Shown here: positions 1 through 7,089 of the stretch, in pieces | How the letters are laid out: each line of letters starts with the position of its first letter | How positions within the stretch are numbered: position 1 is the stretch's first letter | Assembly (NCBI GenBank): GCA_945861815.1 | Contig: CAMAVV010000052.1 | Span: 1 to 9,122 of the forward strand | Length of the DNA stretch: 9,122 nt | Reading direction: 5' to 3' | From: Thermoflexus hugenholtzii JAD2 | Lineage (GTDB): Bacteria > Chloroflexota > Dehalococcoidia > SHYB01 | Made by a program: the position numbers and the translations under genes | Notes under the pieces: model-generated | What the model saw: only the letters and a program-made list of their open reading frames with translations | What the model was told of the DNA's origin: nothing | Database searches by the model: none

Positions 1-1366
1 AGTCGAGGTAATAGCGATGAAAGAGGAGGAGCCGCGCCGGCCGCGCCATCGCCGCGCGCACGTTGAGGAGATTGAAGCGCGCTCCCCGCAGCGCCGGGAA
101 GACCAGCGCCGCGAAGCAGAGCGCCGCGCCAAGCAGCGACGTCGCAAGCACCACCGGCGTCAGGTCCACCGGCAGCAGCGCGCCGTTGTTCACATCGCGA
201 AAGGCAGGCGTCTTGCCGAAGAGCGGGATCAAGATGAGGGCAAGCAGCGGCCCCAGGGCAAAGGCGACGGCGCACAAGGCCAGCGCCTCCAGCAGATAGA
301 CCCCCATCATCTGCCCGGTGTCCGCCCCTCGCGAGCGGAAGAGCGCGATCTCCGAAAGATGCCGCTCCACCACGATGTCGGCCACCATGATGATGAAGTA
401 GAGGGCAACAGCGACGACCAAGAGCAGCATGACGAGGATAGGCACCCTGCTGAAAAATATCTTGTTCTCGAAATCGTCCAGTGTCTCGCCAAGGCCCGAG
501 AAGACCTGTGAACCGGGGAAGTCCAACGGGACATTCTGCTCCAGATCCCTGATCGCCTCCCGCGCGTCGTCCAACTTCTCCGCCTTGAGGCGGCTGTTGT
601 CCAGTAGCAGGTACCACCAATAGTCCACGCGCATGCCTGGGTAGCGGCTTGCGACCGGGCCCAGGAACTGTTCCTGCGAGACGAGCATCGGCAGCATGGG
701 GATCTCGTCGCCGTTCGGCCCAAAGTCGCTTTGCGGCGAGAAGGGGTCCACCGGGAAGCCCCAATAGGCGCTCTCCGGGTCGGTGATTTCGAGGATGCCT
801 GCGACGACTGCGTTGATCGTCCGTCCGCCCTCAGGCGTGGCCGTAAGGCGGTCGCCTAGCTTCAAGCTGAACCGCTGGGCCGAGGCCCGCCCGACGGCGA
901 CTTCGATAGCGTCGCCGCGAACGCCTGCCGGATAGGCCCCCTCTACAAGGCGGCTGTGCTCTTCATAGCCCGTGAACGATTGCAGGGAGGCCTTGTACCG
1001 AACGGTCGGCGGCGGTCCGCCGACGCGGGCAAGGTCCAACCCAGGCGTGCGGATGTGGTTGAACTGCTCCTCCACGTATGGGCGCAGCGTCTCGTCGGCG
1101 CGCGCGGTGACCTTCCGGTCGGCCTGTTCGAACCCGGAAGGATCGAGGGGCCTATTGCGAACGATGATTGCCGAATCGAGAACGCCGGCGCGCTCATAGG
1201 TCAGCGCATGGCGCAGGCCAAGCTCTTCGACCGAGTTGAGAAAAAGCGGCGCCCCGGCGAGGACCGTCGTTGCCAGCAGGATACCGGCGAAGAGGACGAG
1301 GAGGACCCGCCAGTTGGCTCTGACCCGCCGCCACATCAAGACCAATGGTGCGGTGAAGGAGGTCAT
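1..1366 (-). CDS. ABC transporter permease, MacB/FtsX family (partial, N-terminal part)
   Basis: An open frame of 455 codons reads leftward from ATG at 1366-1364 and leaves the window without a stop, so this is the N-terminal part of a larger membrane protein. Residues ~17-37 form a first transmembrane helix (RVLLVLFAGILLATTVLAGA), followed by a ~265-residue extracytoplasmic domain of the MacB_PCD type (segments such as VGRASAQRFSLKLGDRLTA). Further helices follow at ~308-329 (VPILVMLLLVVAVALYFII), ~355-384 and ~403-425. This is the FtsX order: TM1, large outer domain, then three helices. Between helices 2 and 3 lies the ERHLSEIALFRSRGA stretch, typical of FtsX-domain cytoplasmic loops contacting the ATPase. 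The frame continues past helix 4 (NVRAAMARPARLLF, then RYYLD), so a second FtsX module beyond the edge is likely. Family members work with an ATP-binding subunit in lipoprotein, peptide or drug transport, or in cell-wall signalling. No ATPase is in the window. The ribosome site before ATG 1366 is weak, but no better in-frame start is seen upstream. Confidence 0.85.
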   Translation of the reverse strand, partial: MTSFTAPLVLMWRRVRANWRVLLVLFAGILLATTVLAGAPLFLNSVEELGLRHALTYERAGVLDSAIIVRNRPLDPSGFEQADRKVTARADETLRPYVEEQFNHIRTPGLDLARVGGPPPTVRYKASLQSFTGYEEHSRLVEGAYPAGVRGDAIEVAVGRASAQRFSLKLGDRLTATPEGGRTINAVVAGILEITDPESAYWGFPVDPFSPQSDFGPNGDEIPMLPMLVSQEQFLGPVASRYPGMRVDYWWYLLLDNSRLKAEKLDDAREAIRDLEQNVPLDFPGSQVFSGLGETLDDFENKIFFSRVPILVMLLLVVAVALYFIIMVADIVVERHLSEIALFRSRGADTGQMMGVYLLEALALCAVAFALGPLLALILIPLFGKTPAFRDVNNGALLPVDLTPVVLATSLLGAALCFAALVFPALRGARFNLLNVRAAMARPARLLLFHRYYLD

Positions 1367-1501
1367 GGACTCGCTTCTATCAATGCCCTGCGCTACAGAG
1401 GTGCGAAGGTGTCCGGGAGTATACCAGCTTTGCCGCCGCCCAGTGCGCCATGCCTAGGTGAACGCCTCCCATCCCTCATCGGATGCCTCATGCGCCCCAA
1501 C

Positions 1502-1522
1502 CCTTGCTCCTTGCTCCTTGCT
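1502..1522. repeat. Three perfect tandem copies of the heptamer CCTTGCT
   Basis: CCTTGCT occurs at 1502-1508, 1509-1515 and 1516-1522 with no spacer or mismatch. The array ends five bases before the candidate -10 hexamer TATACT and supplies the candidate -35 TTG. It could be a slippage-prone tract or simply chance in a pyrimidine-rich spacer. Confidence 0.8.
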
Positions 1523-1532
1523 TCCCTATACT
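1502..1532 (+). promoter_or_regulatory. Candidate promoter with tandem heptamers upstream of the alcohol dehydrogenase
   Basis: TTGCTC (1504-1509) and TATACT (1527-1532) are separated by 17 bases. The -10 matches the sigma-70 consensus at five of six positions; the -35 matches only in TTG. The -35 lies inside three perfect tandem copies of CCTTGCT (1502-1522). Predicted transcription would begin near 1539, about 20 bases before the ATG at 1560. The site sits in the 193-base divergent spacer between the permease and the dehydrogenase. It is judged by eye from consensus match only. Confidence 0.4.
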
Positions 1533-1545
1533 CCCCCCACCTGGC

Positions 1546-1554
1546 AGAGGAGGT
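1546..1554 (+). promoter_or_regulatory. Strong ribosome binding site fixing the alcohol dehydrogenase start
   Basis: AGAGGAGGT is a near-perfect anti-Shine-Dalgarno match, five bases before ATG 1560. It decides against the in-frame ATG at 1458, which would add 34 residues (MNASHPSSDASCAP...) that do not resemble a dehydrogenase N-terminus and would run through the candidate promoter. Confidence 0.85.
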
Positions 1555-1559
1555 CACCC

Positions 1560-2684
1560 ATGAAAGGCCGAATGGCCATCTTCAAAGGCGCTCACATGCC
1601 CTTTGACCTCCGCGACTATCCCTTGCCTCAAGTCGGCGAGAGCGACCTCCTAGTCAGCGTTTCCATGAGCATGGTCTGCGGCTCCGACCTCCACTACTGG
1701 CGCGGCGACCTCCAGTCCGGTATGGTCGCCAAGCACGGCGAGGCCGTCATGGGCCATGAGATGGTGGGGCGCGTCTACGCCAAGGGCGCAAGCGTCACAA
1801 CCGACTCCAACGGCGCGCTCATCAAAGAGGGCGACCGCGTCGTCTACACCTATTTCGCCGGCTGCATGAACTGTCCCCGCTGCCTTCGCGGCGAGACTGC
1901 CTCCTGCCCCAACAAAAAGATGTTCGTCCACCACCAGGCAGGCCAGCCGCCCTACTTCACCGGCGGCTTCGCCGACTACTTCTACCTCAGCCGGGGCAAC
2001 TACTTCTTCAAAGTGCCGGACAGCCTTCCCGACTCGATGGTCGCTCCCATCAACTGCTCCTTCAGCCAGGTCTACTTTGGCCTGCACTTAGCAGAGGTGC
2101 GCGTCGGCGAAAGCGTCGTCATCCAGGGAGCAGGCGGCCTGGGCCTCTACGCTGCCGCCATCGCCAAGGAACGCGGCGCAAACCCCATCATCGTCATCGA
2201 CGGCATCCAAGGCCGCCTCCGTATGGCCCATGACTTCGGCGCTAGCCACACCATCGACCTGACCCAGCACACAACACCCGCCGAGCGCGTCGCCCGCGTC
2301 AAAGAAATCGTCGGGCCCGCCGGGGCCGACGTTGTGGTGGAGGTTGTCGGCGTGCCGTCAGCTATTGTCGAAGGTTTGCAGATGACGCGCATGGGCGGGC
2401 GCTATGCCGTCCTTGGCCAGGTGAGCGCTGGCGAGGCTGGCACGATTCAGTTCATGCCCGCGATGCTCCTCGGGAAGAACATCGTCTCTGCCGCCTGTTA
2501 CGACGGCTGGGTCCTCCCCAAAGCCCTGGACTTCCTCGCGCGCACCAAGGACAGATACCCCTTCGACAAGATGGTCTCCCACACCTACCCGCTGGCCGAT
2601 ATCACCAAGGCCTTCCAAGACTCCGAATGGTCCCGCCCCGGCGCGCACAATCTCCCTGTAACGCGCACTGCCATAGTGCCATAA
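1560..2684 (+). CDS. Zinc-dependent alcohol dehydrogenase (MDR superfamily, NAD-type)
   Basis: A 374-residue medium-chain dehydrogenase/reductase, expected to be a cytosolic NAD(H)-dependent oxidoreductase acting on an alcohol, polyol or hydroxy compound. The catalytic zinc ligands are visible: C40 in MVCGSDLHYW, H66-E67 in GHEMVG, and C166 in INCSFSQVYFG, at the position of horse-liver ADH Cys174. A structural zinc site is complete with C102, C105, C108 and C116. The Rossmann fold has GAGGLG at 190-195, and the second strand ends in D214 (IIVIDG), an acidic residue that favours NAD over NADP. The GroES-like domain is N-terminal (~1-160). Length is normal for the family. It resembles the threonine/sorbitol-dehydrogenase branch, but nothing fixes the substrate. 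It leads a co-oriented set of catabolic genes, with 63 bases before the next start. That gap has its own promoter-like element, so it may be transcribed alone or with the rest. Confidence 0.93.
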   Translation: MKGRMAIFKGAHMPFDLRDYPLPQVGESDLLVSVSMSMVCGSDLHYWRGDLQSGMVAKHGEAVMGHEMVGRVYAKGASVTTDSNGALIKEGDRVVYTYFAGCMNCPRCLRGETASCPNKKMFVHHQAGQPPYFTGGFADYFYLSRGNYFFKVPDSLPDSMVAPINCSFSQVYFGLHLAEVRVGESVVIQGAGGLGLYAAAIAKERGANPIIVIDGIQGRLRMAHDFGASHTIDLTQHTTPAERVARVKEIVGPAGADVVVEVVGVPSAIVEGLQMTRMGGRYAVLGQVSAGEAGTIQFMPAMLLGKNIVSAACYDGWVLPKALDFLARTKDRYPFDKMVSHTYPLADITKAFQDSEWSRPGAHNLPVTRTAIVP

Positions 2685-2702
2685 CGCCCGCCGATCTTTC
2701 CC

Positions 2703-2730
2703 TTGACTTCTCTTCTAAACGGGCTAAGAT
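2703..2730 (+). promoter_or_regulatory. Candidate sigma-70 promoter of the acyl-CoA dehydrogenase operon
   Basis: TTGACT (2703-2708, five of six to consensus) and TAAGAT (2725-2730, four of six) are spaced by 16 bases in the only gap between the alcohol dehydrogenase and the first acyl-CoA dehydrogenase. Transcription would begin near 2737, only ~11 bases before ATG 2748. That would give a very short leader, in keeping with the lack of a good Shine-Dalgarno sequence there. Found by eye. Confidence 0.5.
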
Positions 2731-2747
2731 TCGACGGCGGCACCACT

Positions 2748-3923
2748 ATGGACTTTCGCTTCACCCCAGAGCAAGAGGCCTTCCAAAAAGAGGTTCGAGC
2801 CTTCTTCAAAGAGCTCGTCGCTCCTGAGAAGACCAAAGGCCAGGAAGACTTTACCGAACTCTACGGCCTCAAACAGCCCTTCGAGCGCGCCCTTCGCAAG
2901 GCCGCCGGCGATGCCGGCTATCTCGGCGTCGCCTGGCCCAAGGAGTACGGCGGCCAGGGTAAAGATATGCTCTACCAGGCCATCGTCGCCTATGAGGCCG
3001 CCTATGTCGGCGCGCCAGTGATGGATATCTCCGTCGCCATGGTCGCCGCGCCCCTCATGCTCTTCGGCACTCCTGAGCAAAAGGCTTTCTTCCTCCCAAA
3101 GATCCTTCGCGGCGAGTTGAATATCTGCCTCGGCTACTCCGAGCCCAACGCCGGCAGCGACCTGGCGAACCTGGAGACGAAGGCCGTTGCCGACGGCGAC
3201 GACTATGTCATCAACGGAAGGAAGATCTTCACCACCGGCGCCCACAAGGCCGACTATTCCTGGTTCGCCGCCCGCACCGACCCGGATGCGCCAAAGCACA
3301 AAGGCATCAGCATCTTTCTTATCGATATGAAAACTCCCGGCATCAAAGTCGAGCCTGTCGAGACCATGGCCGGTTGGATCCACTATCGCCTCTTCCTCAA
3401 CGACGTCCGCATTCCCAAAACGTCCCTCGTCGGCGAGTTGCACCGTGGCTGGTACCAAGTCGCCACCGCCCTCGACTTCGAGCGCTCCAACTTCTCCGCC
3501 TACGGCCAGGCCCAGCGCCTCTTCGATGAGCTTATCCACTACTGCCGCATCCACTGGCGCAATGGCAGGCCCCTCAACAAGATTCCCGAGGTGCGGCAGA
3601 CGCTTGCTCAAATATCTATCGACCTCTCGACGGGCATGCGCTTCACCAAACGTGTTGCGGCCATGCAAGCCGCAGGCAAGGTGCCCAATTACGAAGCCTC
3701 GATGAACAAGATTTGGGGCTCGGAATTACTGCAGCGCATCGCCCTCACCGGGACACAAATCATGGGACTCTATGGTGGGCTGGAGCGCGGCTCCCCCCAC
3801 GCGCCGGAGAAGGGCCACTTCTCCTACGAATATCTCCACGGCATCGTCGGCACCATCGGCGCAGGCTCCAACGAGATTCAGCGAAACGTCATCGCACAGC
3901 GCGGCTTAGGCATGCCCCGGTAG
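2748..3923 (+). CDS. Acyl-CoA dehydrogenase, candidate catalytic subunit of a pair
   Basis: A 391-residue FAD flavoprotein that would form an alpha,beta double bond in an acyl-CoA and pass electrons to ETF. ATG 2748 is chosen because the protein then begins MDFRFTPEQEAFQKEVRAF, the typical family N-terminus; an upstream in-frame TTG lies in the promoter-like element. Visible family elements are LGVAWPKEYGGQG (59-71), the substrate/FAD segment GYSEPNAGSDL (129-139), YVINGRKIFTTGA (153-165) and a C-terminal TIGAGSNEIQRN. At the MCAD Glu376 position there is alanine (A372). A glutamate occurs instead at E245 in ALDFERSN, like the base of isovaleryl-CoA and long-chain dehydrogenases (LDLER in IVD); this match needs a small gap. 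This pattern is known for the active subunits of mycobacterial FadE heterotetramers such as FadE28-FadE29. The next gene, six bases downstream, encodes a second, diverged acyl-CoA dehydrogenase. Confidence 0.93.
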   Translation: MDFRFTPEQEAFQKEVRAFFKELVAPEKTKGQEDFTELYGLKQPFERALRKAAGDAGYLGVAWPKEYGGQGKDMLYQAIVAYEAAYVGAPVMDISVAMVAAPLMLFGTPEQKAFFLPKILRGELNICLGYSEPNAGSDLANLETKAVADGDDYVINGRKIFTTGAHKADYSWFAARTDPDAPKHKGISIFLIDMKTPGIKVEPVETMAGWIHYRLFLNDVRIPKTSLVGELHRGWYQVATALDFERSNFSAYGQAQRLFDELIHYCRIHWRNGRPLNKIPEVRQTLAQISIDLSTGMRFTKRVAAMQAAGKVPNYEASMNKIWGSELLQRIALTGTQIMGLYGGLERGSPHAPEKGHFSYEYLHGIVGTIGAGSNEIQRNVIAQRGLGMPR

Positions 3924-3929
3924 GACAAC

Positions 3930-5063
3930 GTGGACCTCTCCTTCACACACCAACAAGAATCCTTTCGCAAATCGGTGCGCGACTTCCTCGCCGCCAACTG
4001 CGATCGCGCCGCCATTCGCCATCTAGAGATGAGCGACCTCGGCTATTCCGCCGACCATTGGCGCAAGATGGCTGAGATGCGCTGGCTGGGACTCGCATTC
4101 CCACAGGAGTATGGCGGCCAGGGCAAAGGCTTCACCGAACTTGCCATCCTCCTCGAAGAGTTCGGCCGGCACCCGTTCCCATCGCCCTATCAAAACGCCG
4201 CCCTGCAAAGCGGCCTCGCCTTGCTCCACCTGGGGACAGAGTCGCAAAAGAAGGCTCACCTTCCCAAAATCATCGACGGCTCGTCACGCTTCACCTTCTG
4301 CCTCACTGAGGCCAGCGCCTCTTACGACCCCTGGGGCTTGAATGTTCGCGCCATCATGCGCGGGCAAGAGTACGCCCTCAACGGCACAAAGCTCTTCATC
4401 CAATATGGCGCCTCCGCCGACTACTACATCGTCGTCACGCGCACGCGCGACACCGACGACCACGCCGACGGACTCACCGTCTTTCTCGTCGAGGCGAACG
4501 CCAAAGGCATCACCAAGACACCGCTCAAGAGTATGGCTGACGACAAGCAATGCGAGATCGTTTTTAACCAGGTGATGGTCTCACGGCAGAATATCCTTGG
4601 CCCGCTTCACAAGGCGTGGCCTGCCCTGCAAAAGGTCATCACCCTTGCCACCATCGCCACCTGCGCCGAGATGGCAGGCAACGCGCGCGCCGCCCTGGAG
4701 CACGCCGTTGAATACGCTAAGCATCGCGTCCAGTTCGGCAAGCCCATCGGGAGCTTTCAAGCTATTCAGCATTACGCCGCCAATATGCTCACCGATGCCG
4801 ACGCCGCAACCCTCGTCGTCCACGACGCCGCCTCGCGCGTTGACGCCGGCCTCTCCTACGAGATGGAAGCCTCCCAGGCCAAGGCCATCTGCAGCGAGGC
4901 ATGCCAGCGCGTCACTGCCAAGGGCCACCAAATCATGGGCGGCATCGGCTTCTATAAAGAGCAGGATATGCAGTTGTGGTACCGCCGCGCCAAGGTCTTC
5001 GAACAGCTCTTCGGCGACGCCGACTACCACCGGGGAAAAGTCGCCCAGTTGATGATGCTCTAA
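3930..5063 (+). CDS. Acyl-CoA dehydrogenase-like protein, apparently without a catalytic glutamate
   Basis: A 377-residue acyl-CoA dehydrogenase-fold protein starting at GTG 3930, six bases after the stop of the previous gene; its likely ribosome site (TAGGA, 3921-3925) overlaps that stop. This suggests translational coupling. Family marks are LGLAFPQEYGGQGKG (53-67), YALNGTKLFIQYGASAD (148-164) and HRVQFGKPIGSFQAIQH, which includes the flavin-contacting Arg-Phe-Gly element. The usual TEPxxGSD segment is degenerate (TEASASYDPWG, 126-136). The C-terminus ends WYRRAKVFEQLFGDADYHR, with phenylalanine at the MCAD Glu376 position. The helix that carries the alternative base reads TLATIATCAEMAG (238-250), with no glutamate at the expected place. 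It is therefore predicted to be the non-catalytic, structural or flavin-sharing partner of the preceding gene product, as in FadE28-FadE29-type heterotetramers. Alternatively it could be an independent dehydrogenase using another residue. Confidence 0.9.
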   Translation: MDLSFTHQQESFRKSVRDFLAANCDRAAIRHLEMSDLGYSADHWRKMAEMRWLGLAFPQEYGGQGKGFTELAILLEEFGRHPFPSPYQNAALQSGLALLHLGTESQKKAHLPKIIDGSSRFTFCLTEASASYDPWGLNVRAIMRGQEYALNGTKLFIQYGASADYYIVVTRTRDTDDHADGLTVFLVEANAKGITKTPLKSMADDKQCEIVFNQVMVSRQNILGPLHKAWPALQKVITLATIATCAEMAGNARAALEHAVEYAKHRVQFGKPIGSFQAIQHYAANMLTDADAATLVVHDAASRVDAGLSYEMEASQAKAICSEACQRVTAKGHQIMGGIGFYKEQDMQLWYRRAKVFEQLFGDADYHRGKVAQLMML

Positions 5064-5065
5064 CC

Positions 5066-5071
5066 GGAGGT
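5066..5071 (+). promoter_or_regulatory. Ribosome binding site of the amidohydrolase-like gene
   Basis: GGAGGT lies five bases before ATG 5077 in the 13-base gap after the second acyl-CoA dehydrogenase. It is the clearest Shine-Dalgarno site within the operon and supports ATG 5077 as the start. Confidence 0.8.
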
Positions 5072-5076
5072 GCGCC

Positions 5077-5961
5077 ATGACGATGCCAAGACCGACGTGG
5101 AACAAAGTCAAGGCCAAGACCGTCGAAGGGCTGACGGCAGGCTGCATCGATATGCACGCCCACTTCGGCCCCGATAGCAAACTCGAACGCAGCGTCGACC
5201 TCTTCACCCTCCTGGAAACCGCCTCCGCTCTCAAGCTGCGTGGCATCGCCCTCAAGAGCAAAGACTACCCCACCGGCGCTCTGGCCCAGATCGGCAAAAA
5301 GCTCTACCCCGCCATCGAACCCATTGGCGCAATCTGTCTCGATCACGATGTCGGCGGGATGAACCCGGACGCTGTGAGCAGCCTAGGCGGCATCGGCGGG
5401 CGCATCGTCTGGCTGCCCACCTTCTCCTCCGTCGGGGACATGGAAAAGCTCTTCAAGCGTCCTGACCTCGGCATCTTCTGCCTCGATAAAGAGGGCGAAC
5501 TGACGAAGCAGACAGTCGCCGTCTTGGAAGAGGTCAAGCGCCACGATATGGTGCTCGCCACAGGACACATCAGCAACGAGGAGACGATGGCCGTGGTGAA
5601 GAAAGCCCATGCAATGGGCATCAAGCGCATCATCATCACCCACCCCATCACCGCGAACCTTGGCGGCACCCCGACGATGGAGATGATGAAAGAGTATGTG
5701 AAGATGGGCGCGTACCTGGAGCACGCCCTCATCGGACTCACGGGCAGAACGCAGGTCATCACCTGGGAGGCGCTCGTCGCCAATATCAAAGAGATCGGGC
5801 CCGAGCACTGCATCCTCAGCAGCGACTTTGGGCAGATCTCCAACCCCCCGCCCGCCTACGGTATGAAGTCCTTCATCGCCAACATGCTCGCGATGGGCCT
5901 GAAGGATGAAGAGGTCGAGGTCATGGTGAAGACAAACCCGGCGAAGCTCGTCGGCCTGTAA
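5077..5961 (+). CDS. Amidohydrolase-fold metal-dependent hydrolase (DUF6282-like)
   Basis: A 294-residue protein with the hallmarks of a metal-dependent TIM-barrel hydrolase. The first barrel strand carries an HxH motif in CIDMHAHFGPD (H27, H29). Further candidate ligands are H164 in LATGHISNEE, H189 in IITHPIT, and D250 in ILSSDFGQ near the end of the barrel. This order (HxH, His, His, Asp) matches the amidohydrolase superfamily. ALKSKDYPT (58-66) is the likely bridging or substrate-binding lysine region. The sequence recalls proteins annotated as DUF6282, whose reaction is not established; this family assignment is from memory. No signal peptide is seen, so it is presumably cytosolic. It follows the acyl-CoA dehydrogenase pair by 13 bases with a strong ribosome site, so it is almost certainly co-transcribed. 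It may hydrolyse an amide, ester, lactone or C-C bond in the same pathway, but the substrate cannot be told from sequence. Confidence 0.78.
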   Translation: MTMPRPTWNKVKAKTVEGLTAGCIDMHAHFGPDSKLERSVDLFTLLETASALKLRGIALKSKDYPTGALAQIGKKLYPAIEPIGAICLDHDVGGMNPDAVSSLGGIGGRIVWLPTFSSVGDMEKLFKRPDLGIFCLDKEGELTKQTVAVLEEVKRHDMVLATGHISNEETMAVVKKAHAMGIKRIIITHPITANLGGTPTMEMMKEYVKMGAYLEHALIGLTGRTQVITWEALVANIKEIGPEHCILSSDFGQISNPPPAYGMKSFIANMLAMGLKDEEVEVMVKTNPAKLVGL

Positions 5962-6003
5962 CCGCTCTCCAGCGTCTCGTGATGTCTCTGTCCCTATCCC
6001 CTC

Positions 6004-6031
6004 TTGTCGCTTGCCCGATAGTGCATAATAT
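6004..6031 (+). promoter_or_regulatory. Possible weak promoter before the luciferase-like gene
   Basis: The 112-base gap 5962-6073 holds an AT-rich island, GCATAATATG (6023-6032), with CATAAT or TAATAT as a possible -10. TTGTCG (6004-6009) lies 16 bases upstream of TAATAT. Neither element is a strong match. The gap is the longest within the plus-strand cluster, so an internal promoter is plausible. Nothing else is seen in the gap. Confidence 0.25.
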
Positions 6032-6073
6032 GTCGCGCTCTCTCAACATCACTTCGCCCTTTGGAGAAACTAC

Positions 6074-7072
6074 GTGGCAAAACTCAAGTTCGGCGTTGAA
6101 CTCCCGCAGCACCTGGGATTTGAATACCTCAAAGAGATGGCGCAGACTATCGAGAAACTCGGCTACGATTCGATCTGGATCAGAGACCATCTCACCGTCA
6201 GCCCCTTCGAGATGACGCGGTTCCAGCAGGGCTACATCAAGAACGGAAAGCGGGTGGTCTCCGGCAATTACCTGGGCTGCATCCCAACCATGGCCGCCGC
6301 CGCCGCTGTCACAAAGCGCGTTCTGATCGGGACGGACATCCTCAACATCCCGCGCAGGAACCCCATCGACATCGCCAATGAGTTTGCCACCATAGACCAG
6401 ATATCTAACGGCAGAGTCATCTTGCAAGGCGCCATCGGCCAGCCCACCAGGGACTGGGCCTCCTCCGGCGTGCGCCACCCATATGAGGAGCGCGGCAAGA
6501 TGATGGAAGAGGCCATCGCGGTCATCAAGCAGGTCTGGACACACGATGAGCCGACGGACTTCAAAGGGAAGTATTACAACATCGAAGGCGCGCGGATCGG
6601 CAGCAAGCCGGTGCAAAAGCCCCACCCGCCCATCTGGCTCGGCGTCGGCAAGACGTTCAAGCGTGTCGCCAGGATCGCTGACGGCTTCACCCTCTCCCAT
6701 TCGATGTTCGGCGGGAAGTTCGAAGAATACAAGGCCGGTCTCGATAAGATCAATGCAGAGGCAAAGGCCATCGGCAGAAACCCCAAGAAGATCGAGGCGG
6801 CGGCGCGCTTCGCCTTGACCCTGGGCGCGGACGTTGAAGCGACCAAGAAGCGCGGAGCAGCACACTGGGGCGCACTATGGAGCGAATCGCAGCCCTGGCA
6901 CACCGAATGGGCTGGCGACGCCGACCACGTCATCAAAGTCATGACCCCCTGGCTCAAAGCGGGCGTGACGCACATCATGCTCTGGCCCATCGCCTACGCT
7001 CCTACCGAGAAGGGCCGCTTCCAGGACATCGAATACTTCGCGAAAAAGGTCATCCCTCGCCTGAGAAAGTAA
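6074..7072 (+). CDS. Luciferase-like monooxygenase family flavin/F420-dependent oxidoreductase
   Basis: A 332-residue bacterial-luciferase-fold (TIM barrel) oxidoreductase. The start is GTG 6074, preceded by GGAG (6063-6066) at seven bases. Family marks in order: the N-terminal strand KFGVELPQ (5-12), LGYDSIWIRDHL (29-40), the TMAAAAAVTKRVLIGT segment, NIPRRNPIDIANEFATID (91 on), ISNGRVILQGAIG (110-122), HPYEERGKMMEEAI, and KPHPPIWLGV (182-191). Many relatives use F420 (reductases, dehydrogenases), and others use FMNH2 plus O2 (alkane or Baeyer-Villiger-type monooxygenases). The sequence alone does not decide which cofactor is used. No signal peptide is seen. It is 17 bases before the SMP-30 lactonase-type gene. 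If it forms an ester or lactone from a ketone, that neighbour would be a sensible next enzyme; this is inference. Confidence 0.9.
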   Translation: MAKLKFGVELPQHLGFEYLKEMAQTIEKLGYDSIWIRDHLTVSPFEMTRFQQGYIKNGKRVVSGNYLGCIPTMAAAAAVTKRVLIGTDILNIPRRNPIDIANEFATIDQISNGRVILQGAIGQPTRDWASSGVRHPYEERGKMMEEAIAVIKQVWTHDEPTDFKGKYYNIEGARIGSKPVQKPHPPIWLGVGKTFKRVARIADGFTLSHSMFGGKFEEYKAGLDKINAEAKAIGRNPKKIEAAARFALTLGADVEATKKRGAAHWGALWSESQPWHTEWAGDADHVIKVMTPWLKAGVTHIMLWPIAYAPTEKGRFQDIEYFAKKVIPRLRK

Positions 7073-7089
7073 CCGGCGCGCCTGCGTCG

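Noticed and set aside
17..511. A 164-codon plus-strand open frame rich in Arg, Glu, Gln and His.
   Set aside because: It is antisense to the permease frame, whose hydrophobic helices and FtsX layout are convincing; the R/E/Q/H richness is the mirror of membrane-protein codons.
1418..1446. A TATACT on the minus strand (1423-1418), placed suitably for a permease promoter.
   Set aside because: The sequence at the -35 distance (GCACTG) does not match any consensus, so a promoter call is not supported beyond one hexamer.
2724..3668. A 314-codon open frame on the minus strand opposite the first acyl-CoA dehydrogenase.
   Set aside because: Its translation is a Gly/Val/Ala/Glu-rich string without family motifs, as expected for the complement of GC-rich codons; the plus strand encodes a clear, full-length acyl-CoA dehydrogenase.
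5979..6052. Inverted repeat GTGATGT (5979-5985) / ACATCAC (6046-6052) in the gap before the luciferase-like gene.
   Set aside because: Seven-base arms around a 60-base loop are easily due to chance, do not extend on either side and are not followed by a T-run.
5921..6865. A second 314-codon minus-strand open frame opposite the luciferase-like gene.
   Set aside because: Same compositional artefact; it overlaps two well-supported plus-strand genes and matches no recognisable family.
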